From Acidobacteriaceae bacterium (GTDB lineage: Bacteria > Acidobacteriota > Terriglobia > Terriglobales > Acidobacteriaceae): 41,117 nucleotides of DNA. Location of the stretch: assembly GCA_030041515.1 (NCBI GenBank), contig JASHNS010000083.1:1-41117 (forward strand). Reading direction: 5' to 3'. Below the pieces are notes generated by a model, which saw nothing but the letters and a program-made list of their open reading frames with translations, had not been told where the DNA came from and made no database searches. Position numbers and translations under genes: made by a program. Below, in pieces: positions 32,734 through 40,622 of the stretch (positions are counted from its first letter, which is position 1; each line of letters starts with the position of its first letter).

Positions 32734-33687
32734 ATGAAAAAGCTTGCTTTCCTTTTCCCTGGACAAAATTCGCAGTATGCCGGCATGGGCCGCGATCTCG
32801 CGGAGAAATTCGCGGTGGCACGGCGAACATTCGAGGAAGCCGACGACGCGCTGGGGTTCTCGATTGCGAAGCTGTGTTTCGAGGGTCCGGAAGAACAACT
32901 GAAGCTGACGGAATACCAGCAGCCGGCCATCTGCACGGTGAGCGTGGCGGCGCTGCGCGTGCTGGCGGAAAAGGGCGTGACGCCGGCGATGGTGGCGGGG
33001 CACTCGCTGGGCGAATATGCGGCCAACGTAGCGGCGGGATCGCTCGCGTTTGCGGACGCTGTGCGGACGGTGCGGCAACGGGGAAAGTTCATGCAGGAAG
33101 CGGTGCCGGCGGGACAGGGAGCGATGGCGGCGGTGCTGGGCCTCAGTTCCGAAGAGACGGCACGGGCGTGCAGGGATGCCGCGGCGGAAATGCAGGGAGT
33201 GGTCTCGGCAGCGAACTTCAATTCGCCGGAGCAGACGGTGATTTCAGGCGAAGCTGCCGCGGTGGAGCGGGCGGCGCAGGTGTGCAAAGACCGGGGGGCG
33301 AAGCGGGTGGTGATGCTGCAGGTCAGCGCACCCTTCCATTGCGCGCTGATGCAGCCGGCACAGGATCGCCTGGCGGAGCTGCTGCGGGCGACGGAGTTCA
33401 GGGCGCCGCGGGTGCCGGTTGCGGTGAATGTGGATGCGGCACTGGTGACGGAGCCAGGCGCGCTGCGCGAGGCGCTGATCCGTCAGGTGACAGGCGCGGT
33501 GCGGTGGGTGGAGTCGGTACGGTTGCTGCTCGCTGAGGGGCCGGCGGCCTTTGTGGAGGTGGGACCGGGCAAAGTGTTGAGCGGCTTGATGCGGCAGATT
33601 GATCGCGGGCAGACGTGCGTAAATGTGGAGGATGAGGCGTCGCTCGAGAGCGCAGTGCTCAGAGCTCAGAGCTCAGAGCGGCCCTGA
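32734..33687 (+). CDS. fabD: Malonyl-CoA:ACP transacylase
   Basis: Transfers malonyl from CoA to acyl carrier protein for fatty-acid elongation. The 317-residue protein has FLFPGQNSQYAGMG with Gln11, the nucleophile Ser91 in AGHSLGEYAA, Arg116 in RQRGKFMQ, the SAANFNSPEQTVISG block, and His202 in VSAPFHCALM. It ends GPGKVLSGLMRQI followed by a short variable tail. ATG 32734 begins the first strand. No Shine-Dalgarno is visible and a -10-like TATGAT lies at 32719-32724, so the message may have a very short leader. The rest of the fab cluster (fabH, fabG, acpP, fabF) is not next to it. The last codons include three tandem GCTCAGA units. Confidence 0.95.
   Translation: MKKLAFLFPGQNSQYAGMGRDLAEKFAVARRTFEEADDALGFSIAKLCFEGPEEQLKLTEYQQPAICTVSVAALRVLAEKGVTPAMVAGHSLGEYAANVAAGSLAFADAVRTVRQRGKFMQEAVPAGQGAMAAVLGLSSEETARACRDAAAEMQGVVSAANFNSPEQTVISGEAAAVERAAQVCKDRGAKRVVMLQVSAPFHCALMQPAQDRLAELLRATEFRAPRVPVAVNVDAALVTEPGALREALIRQVTGAVRWVESVRLLLAEGPAAFVEVGPGKVLSGLMRQIDRGQTCVNVEDEASLESAVLRAQSSERP
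33657..33677 (+). repeat. Three tandem 7-base repeats at the fabD 3' end
   Basis: GCTCAGA occurs three times in a row at 33657-33677, within the last ten codons of fabD (tail ...RAQSSERP). The unit length is not a multiple of three, so gain or loss of one copy would change the C-terminal residues and the stop position. Confidence 0.7.
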
Positions 33688-33773
33688 GAGCCTGCAAACA
33701 GCCGGCGAGGTCAGCGCCCCGCCAGCAAACTCGCACTTTCGCCCTTCCAGAGCCCCGCTAATTGTGCCCGAGG

Positions 33774-34250
33774 CTACGGGCCGCTGTAGAGCTCGACGGG
33801 TGAGAAGGCGATGGTGCCGTTTTTGTCGTCGACAAAGAGGAAAATCGGGGTTTTGCCGCCGTTGATGTCGACGCCGACGATGACGCCGTTGCCGGAGTGA
33901 TGAGCGACGACGATCTTGTGGCTTTTAATGACGCCATAATCGCTGGACGGCCCCCAGTCTTTCGTGAATGCCTGGAGGGTGTAGGGCGCATACTGGTTGG
34001 GATTCTGCTGCCAGTTGGGATTGTTATTCCAGATGCCGTAGGCCTTCTGGAGATCGCCCTTCTCGACGGTATCGAGGAAGGTGTTGATCTTATGGTCGGC
34101 GGGCCAGTGCCAGAACTGCCAGGGAATCTGGAGGAACCAGAGCCAGGCGCCAATGGCACCGACAATAACGACAATGATGGCAGCGATGGAAAGCCGATGG
34201 ATGAGGCGCGCCCGGCGCTCATCGTATTTAGGAGCATCCAGCAGGGTCAT
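33774..34250 (-). CDS. Conserved-looking single-pass membrane protein of unknown function
   Basis: A 158-residue protein. A short cytoplasmic N-terminus (KYDERRARLIHRLS) leads into one membrane helix (IAAIIVVIVGAIGAWLWFLQ, about 22-41). An extracytoplasmic domain follows, beginning WHWPADHKINTFLDTVEKGDLQKAYGIWN and ending GKTPIFLFVDDKNGTIAFSPVELYSGP. The domain has the look of an NTF2-like or DUF4864-like fold, and similar sequences seem to be widespread in Acidobacteriota from memory, but no function is known. It lies 101 bases downstream of ddl on the same strand and converges with fabD. The ATG at 34250 is the only sensible start. Confidence 0.78.
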   Translation of the reverse strand: MTLLDAPKYDERRARLIHRLSIAAIIVVIVGAIGAWLWFLQIPWQFWHWPADHKINTFLDTVEKGDLQKAYGIWNNNPNWQQNPNQYAPYTLQAFTKDWGPSSDYGVIKSHKIVVAHHSGNGVIVGVDINGGKTPIFLFVDDKNGTIAFSPVELYSGP

Positions 34251-34351
34251 TCCGCGCGACTCCTTTTCGACGGGTAGGATGCAGAGAAAATGAGAGCCCT
34301 GCTTCTATTCTGACACCACGGAGGGCCGATTGGTTTCTGGGAGGCACGGAA

Positions 34352-35536
34352 TCACAGGGAATAACGATTGCGGTCCTGGTCGGTGCGACGCTCCAGGGCT
34401 AGCTGAATGAGTCGGTCGATGAGCTGCGGATACGGGACGCCGGAGGCGGCCCAGAGGCGTGGGTACATGCTGATGGAGGTGAACCCGGGGAGGGTGTTGA
34501 TCTCGTTGACGAAGATGCGGCCGCGGGGCCCGGGCTCCATGAGGAAGTCGACTCGGGCGAGGCCGGCGCAGTCGCAGGCTCGGAAAGCGGCGACGGCCAT
34601 GCTGCGAACCTGCTTCGTCTGCGCGCGCGTGAGCTTTGCGGGAACGATGAGATCGGAACCCTCGCTGAGGTATTTGGCCTCGTAATCGTAGAACTCCTTG
34701 ACGGGAACGACTTCGCCGGCGACGGAGGCTTCGGGGGCGTCGTTGCCGAGGACGGCGACTTCGAGCTCGCGGGCTTTGCCGCGCTTGCCGCCGACCGCCT
34801 GCTCGACGACGATTTTGCGATCGAACTGGGCGGCGGTCTCGATGGCGGGACCCAGTTCCTTGCTGTTGTGAGCTTTGGTGATGCCGACGGAGGAGCCCAG
34901 GTTCGCAGGCTTGACGAAGACGGGATAGTGCAGAGCGGATTCAATGCGGGAACGGACTTTCTTCGGCGCCTGAGTCCACTCGCCGCGGAGAAACGTGACG
35001 TGGTGAACGATAGGGAGCTTCGCTGAGGCGAAGAGGCGCTTCATCACGTCCTTGTCCATGCCGGTGGCGGAGCCGAGGACGCCGGAACCGACGTAGGCGA
35101 TTCCGGCGAGCTCGAACAAGCCCTGGATGGTGCCATCTTCTCCGAAGGTGCCGTGGAGGACAGGAAAGATGACGTCGACGCTGAGGACGTGATCGGGGCT
35201 GGACGGCGCGACCGCGGAAGCTTCCCGCTCGAAGGGGACCAGCGCCTGCGAAGGGATGGGAGGCACGAGAACGGATTCGCCACGACGGAGGACTGCAGCG
35301 GCGGGCGTGGTGGCCGGATCGCCGGCGCGGAGATGCCGGGGCTCGGATTTCTCGCCGGTGAGGAGGCGCTCGGCATGGGCAGCGGTGACCCAGCGGCCCT
35401 CCTTCGTGATGCCGATGGGAACGACCTCGAATTTCTTGCGATCAATGGCCTGAAGCACAGAGGCAGCCGAGAGGAGCGAGACTTCGTGCTCGCCGCTGCG
35501 CCCGCCGAAGAGGATGCCGACGCGGATCTTTTTCAT
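34352..35536 (-). CDS. ddl: D-alanine-D-alanine ligase
   Basis: Joins two D-Ala with ATP for peptidoglycan precursors. The 394-residue ATP-grasp protein has the N-terminal VGILFGGRSGEHEVSLLSA, the VIFPVLHGTFGEDGTIQGLFEL block, GSGVLGSATGMDKDVMKRLF, PVFVKPANLGSSVGITKAHN, the long central ATP-grasp sheet with AGEVVPVKEFYDYEAKY, ARVDFLME and the metal-binding VNEINTLPGFTSISMYPRLW. It is longer than DdlB of E. coli because of a roughly 40-residue insert around residues 65-105 (TGEKSEPRHL to REASAVAPSS), as in the larger Ddl/VanA-like group. ATG 35536 begins MKKIRVGILFGG; the open frame continues upstream into the opposite gene without homology. It is divergent from gltX. Confidence 0.95.
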   Translation of the reverse strand: MKKIRVGILFGGRSGEHEVSLLSAASVLQAIDRKKFEVVPIGITKEGRWVTAAHAERLLTGEKSEPRHLRAGDPATTPAAAVLRRGESVLVPPIPSQALVPFEREASAVAPSSPDHVLSVDVIFPVLHGTFGEDGTIQGLFELAGIAYVGSGVLGSATGMDKDVMKRLFASAKLPIVHHVTFLRGEWTQAPKKVRSRIESALHYPVFVKPANLGSSVGITKAHNSKELGPAIETAAQFDRKIVVEQAVGGKRGKARELEVAVLGNDAPEASVAGEVVPVKEFYDYEAKYLSEGSDLIVPAKLTRAQTKQVRSMAVAAFRACDCAGLARVDFLMEPGPRGRIFVNEINTLPGFTSISMYPRLWAASGVPYPQLIDRLIQLALERRTDQDRNRYSL

Positions 35537-35572
35537 GGGCGACTGCCATTTTAATGGGAGGAGGCGCGGAAG

Positions 35573-35601
35573 TTGTGGCCCTGGCGCACGACGCATAAGA
35601 T
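35573..35601 (+). promoter_or_regulatory. Candidate gltX promoter giving a very short leader
   Basis: TTGTGG (35573-35578), a 17-base spacer, then TAAGAT (35596-35601), only 12 bases before the gltX ATG at 35614. Transcription would begin about six bases before the start codon, too close for a Shine-Dalgarno, and none is visible. Confidence 0.45.
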
Positions 35602-35613
35602 CAATTTTTGGCC

Positions 35614-37116
35614 ATGACCTCGAAACCTCGCGTCCGTTTTGCACCCTCGCCCACTGGCTACCTGCATGTCGGAGGGGCGCGCACCGCACTCTATAACTGG
35701 CTGTTTGCGCGGCATTTGGGAGGGGTGTTCGTGCTGCGGATCGAGGACACGGACCTGGACCGCAGCGAGGCGCGGCACGAGGCGGCGCTGATCGAGGACC
35801 TGCAGTGGCTGGGCCTGGAATGGGACGAGGGACCGGGCGTGGAGGGGCCGCACGCACCGTACCGGCAGTCGGAGCGGCTGGGGATCTATCGCGAACATAC
35901 GGAGCGGCTGCTGCGGGAGGGCCAGGCCTACCGGTGCTTCTGCACGGGGGAGCAACTGGAGGCGGAGCGAGCTTCGGCGGCTGCGGACCATCGGCCGCAG
36001 GTGTATTCGGGACGGTGCCGGGGAATTGCGGAGCCGGAGTCGGCGCGACGGGCGGAGGCGGGCGAGGCGTTTGCGGTGCGGCTGAAAATTCCGGATCATC
36101 CGCTGCGGTTTCACGATCTGGTGCGCGGCGAGGTGGAATTTCCGAACGAGACGGTGAGCGATCCAATCCTGGTGCGGTCGTCGGGCATGCCGGTCTACAA
36201 CTACGTAGTGACGGTGGACGACGCGCTGATGGAGATCACGCACGTGATCCGGGGCGACGATCACATTTCGAATACGCCCAAGCAGGTGGCCATCTACGAG
36301 GCGTTCGGGTGGAAGCTGCCGGAGTTCGCGCATTTGTCGACGATTCTGGGGAGCGATCGCGAGAAGCTCTCGAAGCGGCACGGGGCGACGGCGGTGGCGA
36401 GTTTTCGGGAGATGGGGATTTTGCCGGAAGCACTGGTGAATTACCTGGCGCTGTTGGGATGGGGCGCGGAGGGCGGAACGCGGGAGATCTTCTCGCTGGA
36501 GGAGCTGACGCGGGAATTCCGCCTGGAGCGGGTGACGGCGTCGCCGGCGGTCTTCGACTGGGAGAAGCTGCACTGGCTGAGTCGACATTATCTGAAGCAG
36601 GCCGAGCCTGCGCGGGTGGAAGAGCTGGCGTGGCCGCACTTTGCTGGTGCGGGATTGCTGCCGGTGTTGGAGACGGCGGGGCCAGACGTCAAGGCATGGT
36701 TTGCGAAGCTCCTGGCGCTGTTTCTGCCGGCGGTGAGCCAGCTGGATGAGCTGCCGAAGAAGGCCGGATTTATCTTCGGCTTCGACGTGGGGGCAGCGCG
36801 GGCGAACGAGGAAAACGCTGCGGTGCTGGCGACGGAGAGCGCACAGAAGGTGCTGTCGGCGTTTGCGGCGAAGGTGGGGGCGCAGGATGGAACAGTGACG
36901 CCGGAGCAGTTTAAGGCGTGGATGAACGAGGTGAAGGCGGAGACGGGCGCGAAAGGAAAGGGCCTGTTCCATCCCGTGCGGATTGCGCTGACGGGGTCAC
37001 ATTCGGGGCCGGAGTTTGACAAGCTGATCCCGATTGTCGAGGAAGGCAGCCGGCTGACGCTGCCAGTACATGTGGCGAGCGTACGGGAGCGGGTGGAGAG
37101 ATTTTTCGCGGAATGA
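35614..37116 (+). CDS. gltX: Glutamyl-tRNA synthetase
   Basis: Charges tRNA-Glu (and possibly tRNA-Gln as the non-discriminating form) with glutamate. The 500-residue class I enzyme has the HIGH-equivalent [20 protein letters not shown] (10-29), [41 protein letters not shown] and the KMSKS-equivalent [11 protein letters not shown] at about residue 250. The alpha-helical anticodon-binding domain ends [19 protein letters not shown] 35614 is favoured; a TTG at 35608 adds two residues. The stop overlaps the next gene by 4 bases (ATGA). No gatCAB genes are in the window, so discrimination cannot be judged. Confidence 0.97.
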   Translation: MTSKPRVRFAPSPTGYLHVGGARTALYNWLFARHLGGVFVLRIEDTDLDRSEARHEAALIEDLQWLGLEWDEGPGVEGPHAPYRQSERLGIYREHTERLLREGQAYRCFCTGEQLEAERASAAADHRPQVYSGRCRGIAEPESARRAEAGEAFAVRLKIPDHPLRFHDLVRGEVEFPNETVSDPILVRSSGMPVYNYVVTVDDALMEITHVIRGDDHISNTPKQVAIYEAFGWKLPEFAHLSTILGSDREKLSKRHGATAVASFREMGILPEALVNYLALLGWGAEGGTREIFSLEELTREFRLERVTASPAVFDWEKLHWLSRHYLKQAEPARVEELAWPHFAGAGLLPVLETAGPDVKAWFAKLLALFLPAVSQLDELPKKAGFIFGFDVGAARANEENAAVLATESAQKVLSAFAAKVGAQDGTVTPEQFKAWMNEVKAETGAKGKGLFHPVRIALTGSHSGPEFDKLIPIVEEGSRLTLPVHVASVRERVERFFAE

Positions 37117-37661
37117 CGCCCGATTTTACTTTTGAACATTTTTGGGAGGCAGAGATTCTTCTCGGACGGCCGCAGATTCTGCCGCCGCGGAGGTTTGTGT
37201 ATCCGCGCGAGGCGGAAGAAGTGGAGCGGGGCGCGCTGGAGGTGATGGTGCAGCCGGCGGAGGGAGGGCCGTTTCTGGCGACGTTTGCGCTGGGGTTCGC
37301 CGATCCGGCGGCGCCGACGGGATTGTGGAGCTGCCCGAACAGCGATGAGATGTGCGCGGTTTCCGGCGGGTATGCGTACGTGGTGAACACGAGGGAGCCG
37401 GAGCGGTTCACGCATCTGCCGTTTCGCCCGGTGCTCAACGTGCAGGCGCTCGCGGAGCAGCGGCTGCTGCTGTTCGCGGGGCACTACGCGCTGCTGGCGT
37501 GGGGCGCGACGGGGCAGGCGTGGCAGACGGCGCGGCTTTCGGCGGAGGGCGTGCGGATCGCGGAGATTCGCGGGAGTGAGTTGCGCGGTTTCGGGTGGGA
37601 TCTGCTGACGGACACGGAAGTGCCGTTCACCGTGGATCTGAGAACGGGTGCGCGCAGGTAA
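37113..37661 (+). CDS. Hypothetical protein coupled to gltX
   Basis: A 182-residue soluble protein starting at the ATGA overlap with gltX, so translation is likely coupled. It begins [42 protein letters not shown] and has [40 protein letters not shown] in the middle. Its end, [26 protein letters not shown], resembles a beta-rich repeat-type protein. No signal peptide, membrane helix or catalytic motif is visible. I do not recognise the family. The tight coupling to gltX is its only functional hint. Confidence 0.75.
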   Translation: MTPDFTFEHFWEAEILLGRPQILPPRRFVYPREAEEVERGALEVMVQPAEGGPFLATFALGFADPAAPTGLWSCPNSDEMCAVSGGYAYVVNTREPERFTHLPFRPVLNVQALAEQRLLLFAGHYALLAWGATGQAWQTARLSAEGVRIAEIRGSELRGFGWDLLTDTEVPFTVDLRTGARR

Positions 37662-37695
37662 ACACCTCACCAGAGAGGACACGGAGAGCACAGAG

Positions 37696-38262
37696 CTAGT
37701 CGGCGGAGGTGCGGTAGAAGCTGAGGGCGGCGTAGCCCTGAGTGAGGAGGCGATAACGCGAGAGCGCTCCATGGTTTTCCTCGAGGGCGCGGCGTTTCTC
37801 GTGCTCGGCGATGACGAGGGCGTCCGGTGCGAGCAGGGATTGGCAATCGCCGCCGAGCAAGCCGAGAGCGAGGGTGTACTGCTCGTCGGCGGCATAGGGA
37901 GGGTCGAGGAAGACGAGGTCGGCCTGGCGGCGGGCTTCGACGAGGCGGGGGAGCGCGGCAGCAACGCTGCGAGGCTCGAGGGCGTATCCGCCGCGGATGG
38001 CGAGCGCGGCGAGATTAGATCGGATGGCGCGCAGGGATGACTCCGCGTGCTCGACGAAGATGGCTTCGCGGGCGCCGCGGCTGAGGGCCTCGATGCCGAC
38101 GGCGCCGGAGCCCGCGTAGAGATCAAGAAAAACAGCGCCGGCGATGCGCGGCGCGAGGACGTTGAAGAGGGTCTCGCGGAGGCGGTCGCTGGTGGGGCGC
38201 ACGTCCAGGCCTCGAGGCGCGTGGAGCGGGCGAGAGCGGAATTGTCCGGCAATGATGCGCAT
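37696..38262 (-). CDS. rsmD: 16S rRNA (guanine(966)-N2)-methyltransferase
   Basis: Methylates G966 of 16S rRNA in the assembled small subunit. The 188-residue protein starts MRIIAGQFRSRPLHAP followed by the family's VRPTSDRLRETLFNVL. It carries FLDLYAGSGAVGIEALSRGA for SAM binding, the EHAESSLRAIRSNL segment and the catalytic DLVFLDPPYAA. ATG 38262 begins the conserved RIIAGxxR start; the upstream 15 codons are not part of the family. It is divergent from the S2P-like gene. Confidence 0.93.
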   Translation of the reverse strand: MRIIAGQFRSRPLHAPRGLDVRPTSDRLRETLFNVLAPRIAGAVFLDLYAGSGAVGIEALSRGAREAIFVEHAESSLRAIRSNLAALAIRGGYALEPRSVAAALPRLVEARRQADLVFLDPPYAADEQYTLALGLLGGDCQSLLAPDALVIAEHEKRRALEENHGALSRYRLLTQGYAALSFYRTSAD

Positions 38263-38343
38263 GATGAAGACCGAGGAGCGACAGGGCAAGTACCCAAATC
38301 CGGTCAACCTTCTACAATAGCGGGAAGGTAGCGGAGATTCGAG

Positions 38344-39492
38344 ATGCGCGCGTGGTCATTACCGCTGGGACGCTGGTTCGGAGTGCACCTGCGCATTCAC
38401 TACTTTTTCCTCCTGCTGCTGTTTTTCTGCGCTGTTTCGACGAACCTCGCCGGAGTTTCAGGGTGGCGGGGCGTGATGCTCTGGGTGCTCCTGCTGGGCA
38501 CGGTGCTGGGCCGGGAAGCGGCGCGCGCGGTGACCGCTGCGTATCACGGGTTGGCGGTACGGAGCATTCTGCTGCTGCCGATTGGAGGGCTCTTCTCTTA
38601 CGCCAGCCCGGAAATGGCGGAGCAGGCGAATAGCGGCACAACACAACTGGCGATGACGGTGGCCGGGCCCCTGTCGAACCTTCTTTTCGCGGCGGTGGTG
38701 GCTGCCCTGATCGCGGGCGCGTCGGCCCAGGTGCCGATTGCGACGATGCCGCTGATCACGCCTTCGCATCTGATGCGTTCCCTGGTGTGGTTGAATGTGG
38801 TGCTGGCGGCGCTGAACCTGATCCCGGCGTATCCGCTGGATGCGGGACGGCTGATGCGGAGTGCATTCGCAAAGACGAAAGGGATGGCACAGGCGACGCG
38901 GGCGGTTTCAGGGATCGGACAGATGGCGGGGATCGCAGCGGTCGTCGTTGGGCTTGCGCTGCTTGCGCTGCCAAATACGCATGTGGCGGCGAGCCTGAGC
39001 TCCTGGTTGATCATGGGCGGATTTTTTATCTTCATCGGTGCGCAGCTGGAAGACCAGGGCGTGCTGTTCCAGAGCGTGGTGGAGACGGTGCGGATGAAGG
39101 ACGTGATGCTGACGGACTTCGATACGCTCTCTCCTTCGGACACGTTTTCGGACGCACTGTACAAGGCGATTCACAGCCTGCAGGACGATTTTCCGGTGGT
39201 ACGCGGGCCGAATCTGGTGGGGGTAGTCTCGCGGCAGGGCATTGTGCAGGCGCTGCGGAACGAAGGGAACGGCTACATTCAGTCGATCATGTCGCGGGCG
39301 TTCCAGGTGGCGCAGCCGGACGATTCTCTGGGCGCGCTGATTCGCCGCATTGGGAGCGGGCGGCTTTCGCTGATCCCGGTGGCGGAAAGCGGGCGCGTGG
39401 TGGGCATCGTGACGTGGCAGAACCTGAGCAGCAGCATGGGTCTGCTGGCCGAGTACCGGCGCCTGGAGCGCGGCGGCGATGAACGAGAGTAG
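38344..39492 (+). CDS. Site-2-protease-like membrane protein with CBS pair and degenerate HExxH
   Basis: A 382-residue M50-like membrane protein with a C-terminal CBS pair (about 255-370: MKDVMLTDFDTLSPSDTFSDAL, then SIMSRAFQVAQPDDSLGALI). The membrane part follows the S2P plan: GVHLRIHYFFLLLLFF, then the helix normally carrying HExxH, LLPIGGLFSYA, VAGPLSNLLFA and NLIPAYPLDAGR (158-169). The zinc motif is replaced by Arg57-Glu58-Ala-Ala-Arg61: both His are Arg, while the catalytic-position Glu and the Asp166 of LDAG remain. A normal zinc protease is therefore unlikely. GGAG lies 7 bases before ATG 38344. It overlaps rsmI by 14 bases. Confidence 0.85.
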   Translation: MRAWSLPLGRWFGVHLRIHYFFLLLLFFCAVSTNLAGVSGWRGVMLWVLLLGTVLGREAARAVTAAYHGLAVRSILLLPIGGLFSYASPEMAEQANSGTTQLAMTVAGPLSNLLFAAVVAALIAGASAQVPIATMPLITPSHLMRSLVWLNVVLAALNLIPAYPLDAGRLMRSAFAKTKGMAQATRAVSGIGQMAGIAAVVVGLALLALPNTHVAASLSSWLIMGGFFIFIGAQLEDQGVLFQSVVETVRMKDVMLTDFDTLSPSDTFSDALYKAIHSLQDDFPVVRGPNLVGVVSRQGIVQALRNEGNGYIQSIMSRAFQVAQPDDSLGALIRRIGSGRLSLIPVAESGRVVGIVTWQNLSSSMGLLAEYRRLERGGDERE

Positions 39493-40357
39493 AAGCCCGC
39501 TCGCGCCTGGGCTCTATCTTGTCGCTACACCCATTGGAAATCTGGAAGACATCACAATGCGTGCGCTGCGGGTGCTGCGCGAGGTGGATCGCATCGCGTG
39601 CGAGGACACGCGGCAGACGCGCAAGCTGCTGGACCGCTACGGCATCTCGACGCCGATGATCAGCAGCCACGAGCACAACGAGGCGGAGCGCAGCCGGCAA
39701 TTGCTGGAGGAATTGCGTCAGGGTGCGCGCATCGCGGTGGTCACGGATGCAGGGACACCGGGGATTTCCGATCCGGGGATGATTCTGGCCAGGGCCGCTA
39801 TCGAGGCAGGATTGGCTGTCCACGCGATTCCGGGAGCCAGCGCGCTGCTGGCGGCTCTGGTGGCTTCCGGCCTGGATACGGAGCGGTTTTTCTTCGCCGG
39901 GTTCCTGCCTCCACGGAAAGGCGAACGCAAGACGGCGCTCGAGGAACTGGCGAGATCGCTGGCGGGGCCGACAACGCTGGTCCTGTATGAAGCGCCGCAT
40001 CGGATTCTGGAGACGCTCGAGGATGCGAGCGCGGTGTGGGGGCCGGAATGCCGGATCGCGGTGGCGCGCGAACTGACAAAGATGCACGAGGAATTTCTGC
40101 GGGGACCGGTGCGGACGGTGCGCGAGGAGCTGCAAGGCCGCGACACGGTGCGTGGAGAGATGGTGCTGATGATCGAGGGGCGGCCGCCGGCGGCTGAGGC
40201 GGCGTGCGCGGGTGGCGTGCGCGAGCGGCTGGCGGAGCTCGAGAAAGCCGAAGGGCTCACGGAGAAGGACGCGCTGAAGCGGCTGGCGCGGGAGCGGGGC
40301 GTGGCGAAGAGCGAGTTGTGGCGCGAGCTGCAACGCGAGAAGTCGCGTGGGCGCTGA
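39479..40357 (+). CDS. rsmI: 16S rRNA (cytidine(1402)-2'-O)-methyltransferase
   Basis: Methylates the 2'-OH of C1402 in the decoding centre. The 292-residue tetrapyrrole-methylase-fold protein has LYLVATPIGNLEDITMRALRVL, IACEDTRQTRKLLDRYGI, SSHEHNEAERS, IAVVTDAGTPGISDPG, AIPGASALLAALVASGL, FFFAGFLPPRKGER, TLVLYEAPHRILETLED and ARELTKMHEEFLRG, in order. The C-terminal LTEKDALKRLARERGVAKSELWREL helix is the usual extension. ATG 39479 lies inside the end of the S2P-like gene. Family members sit in one operon with many partners; here it is coupled to the S2P-like gene. Confidence 0.96.
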   Translation: MNESRSPLAPGLYLVATPIGNLEDITMRALRVLREVDRIACEDTRQTRKLLDRYGISTPMISSHEHNEAERSRQLLEELRQGARIAVVTDAGTPGISDPGMILARAAIEAGLAVHAIPGASALLAALVASGLDTERFFFAGFLPPRKGERKTALEELARSLAGPTTLVLYEAPHRILETLEDASAVWGPECRIAVARELTKMHEEFLRGPVRTVREELQGRDTVRGEMVLMIEGRPPAAEAACAGGVRERLAELEKAEGLTEKDALKRLARERGVAKSELWRELQREKSRGR

Positions 40358-40395
40358 CAGGACTTCCGCAGCCAGACTAACCAGCGGAACACGGC

Positions 40396-40610
40396 ATGCA
40401 ATTTCAGCGTGCGCAGCGATGCTATGCTCAAGGCGTGCTTCGGGGCCTGGCCGCATTTCTGACGCTCGCACTGGCACTTTGCTCGATCGCTTACACCCAG
40501 GCCAGCAAGCGACGGTGCACGGGTATTTTGCCTACGGCAACGACCAGATCCCGCAACCAGGCACTGAGGTGGCAGGCGACAGAATATGTCCAGGACTGAA
40601 GCTGCCGTGA
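40396..40610 (+). other. Uncertain small exported-peptide remnant in two frames
   Basis: One frame (to 40599) reads VLRGLAAFLTLALALCSIAYTQA, a good signal-peptide shape, then loses character. A second frame (to 40610) reads QQATVHGYFAYGNDQIPQPG just after that point and looks more protein-like. One frameshift near 40505 would join them into a small secreted protein. It may be a decayed gene, a sequencing error or chance. No Shine-Dalgarno is clear. Confidence 0.2.
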
Positions 40611-40622
40611 TGCCGGGCATCC

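Noticed and set aside
37662-37695. Purine-rich run with repeated ACAGAG-like words after the gltX-coupled gene
   Set aside because: Too short and imperfect to call a repeat array or terminator.
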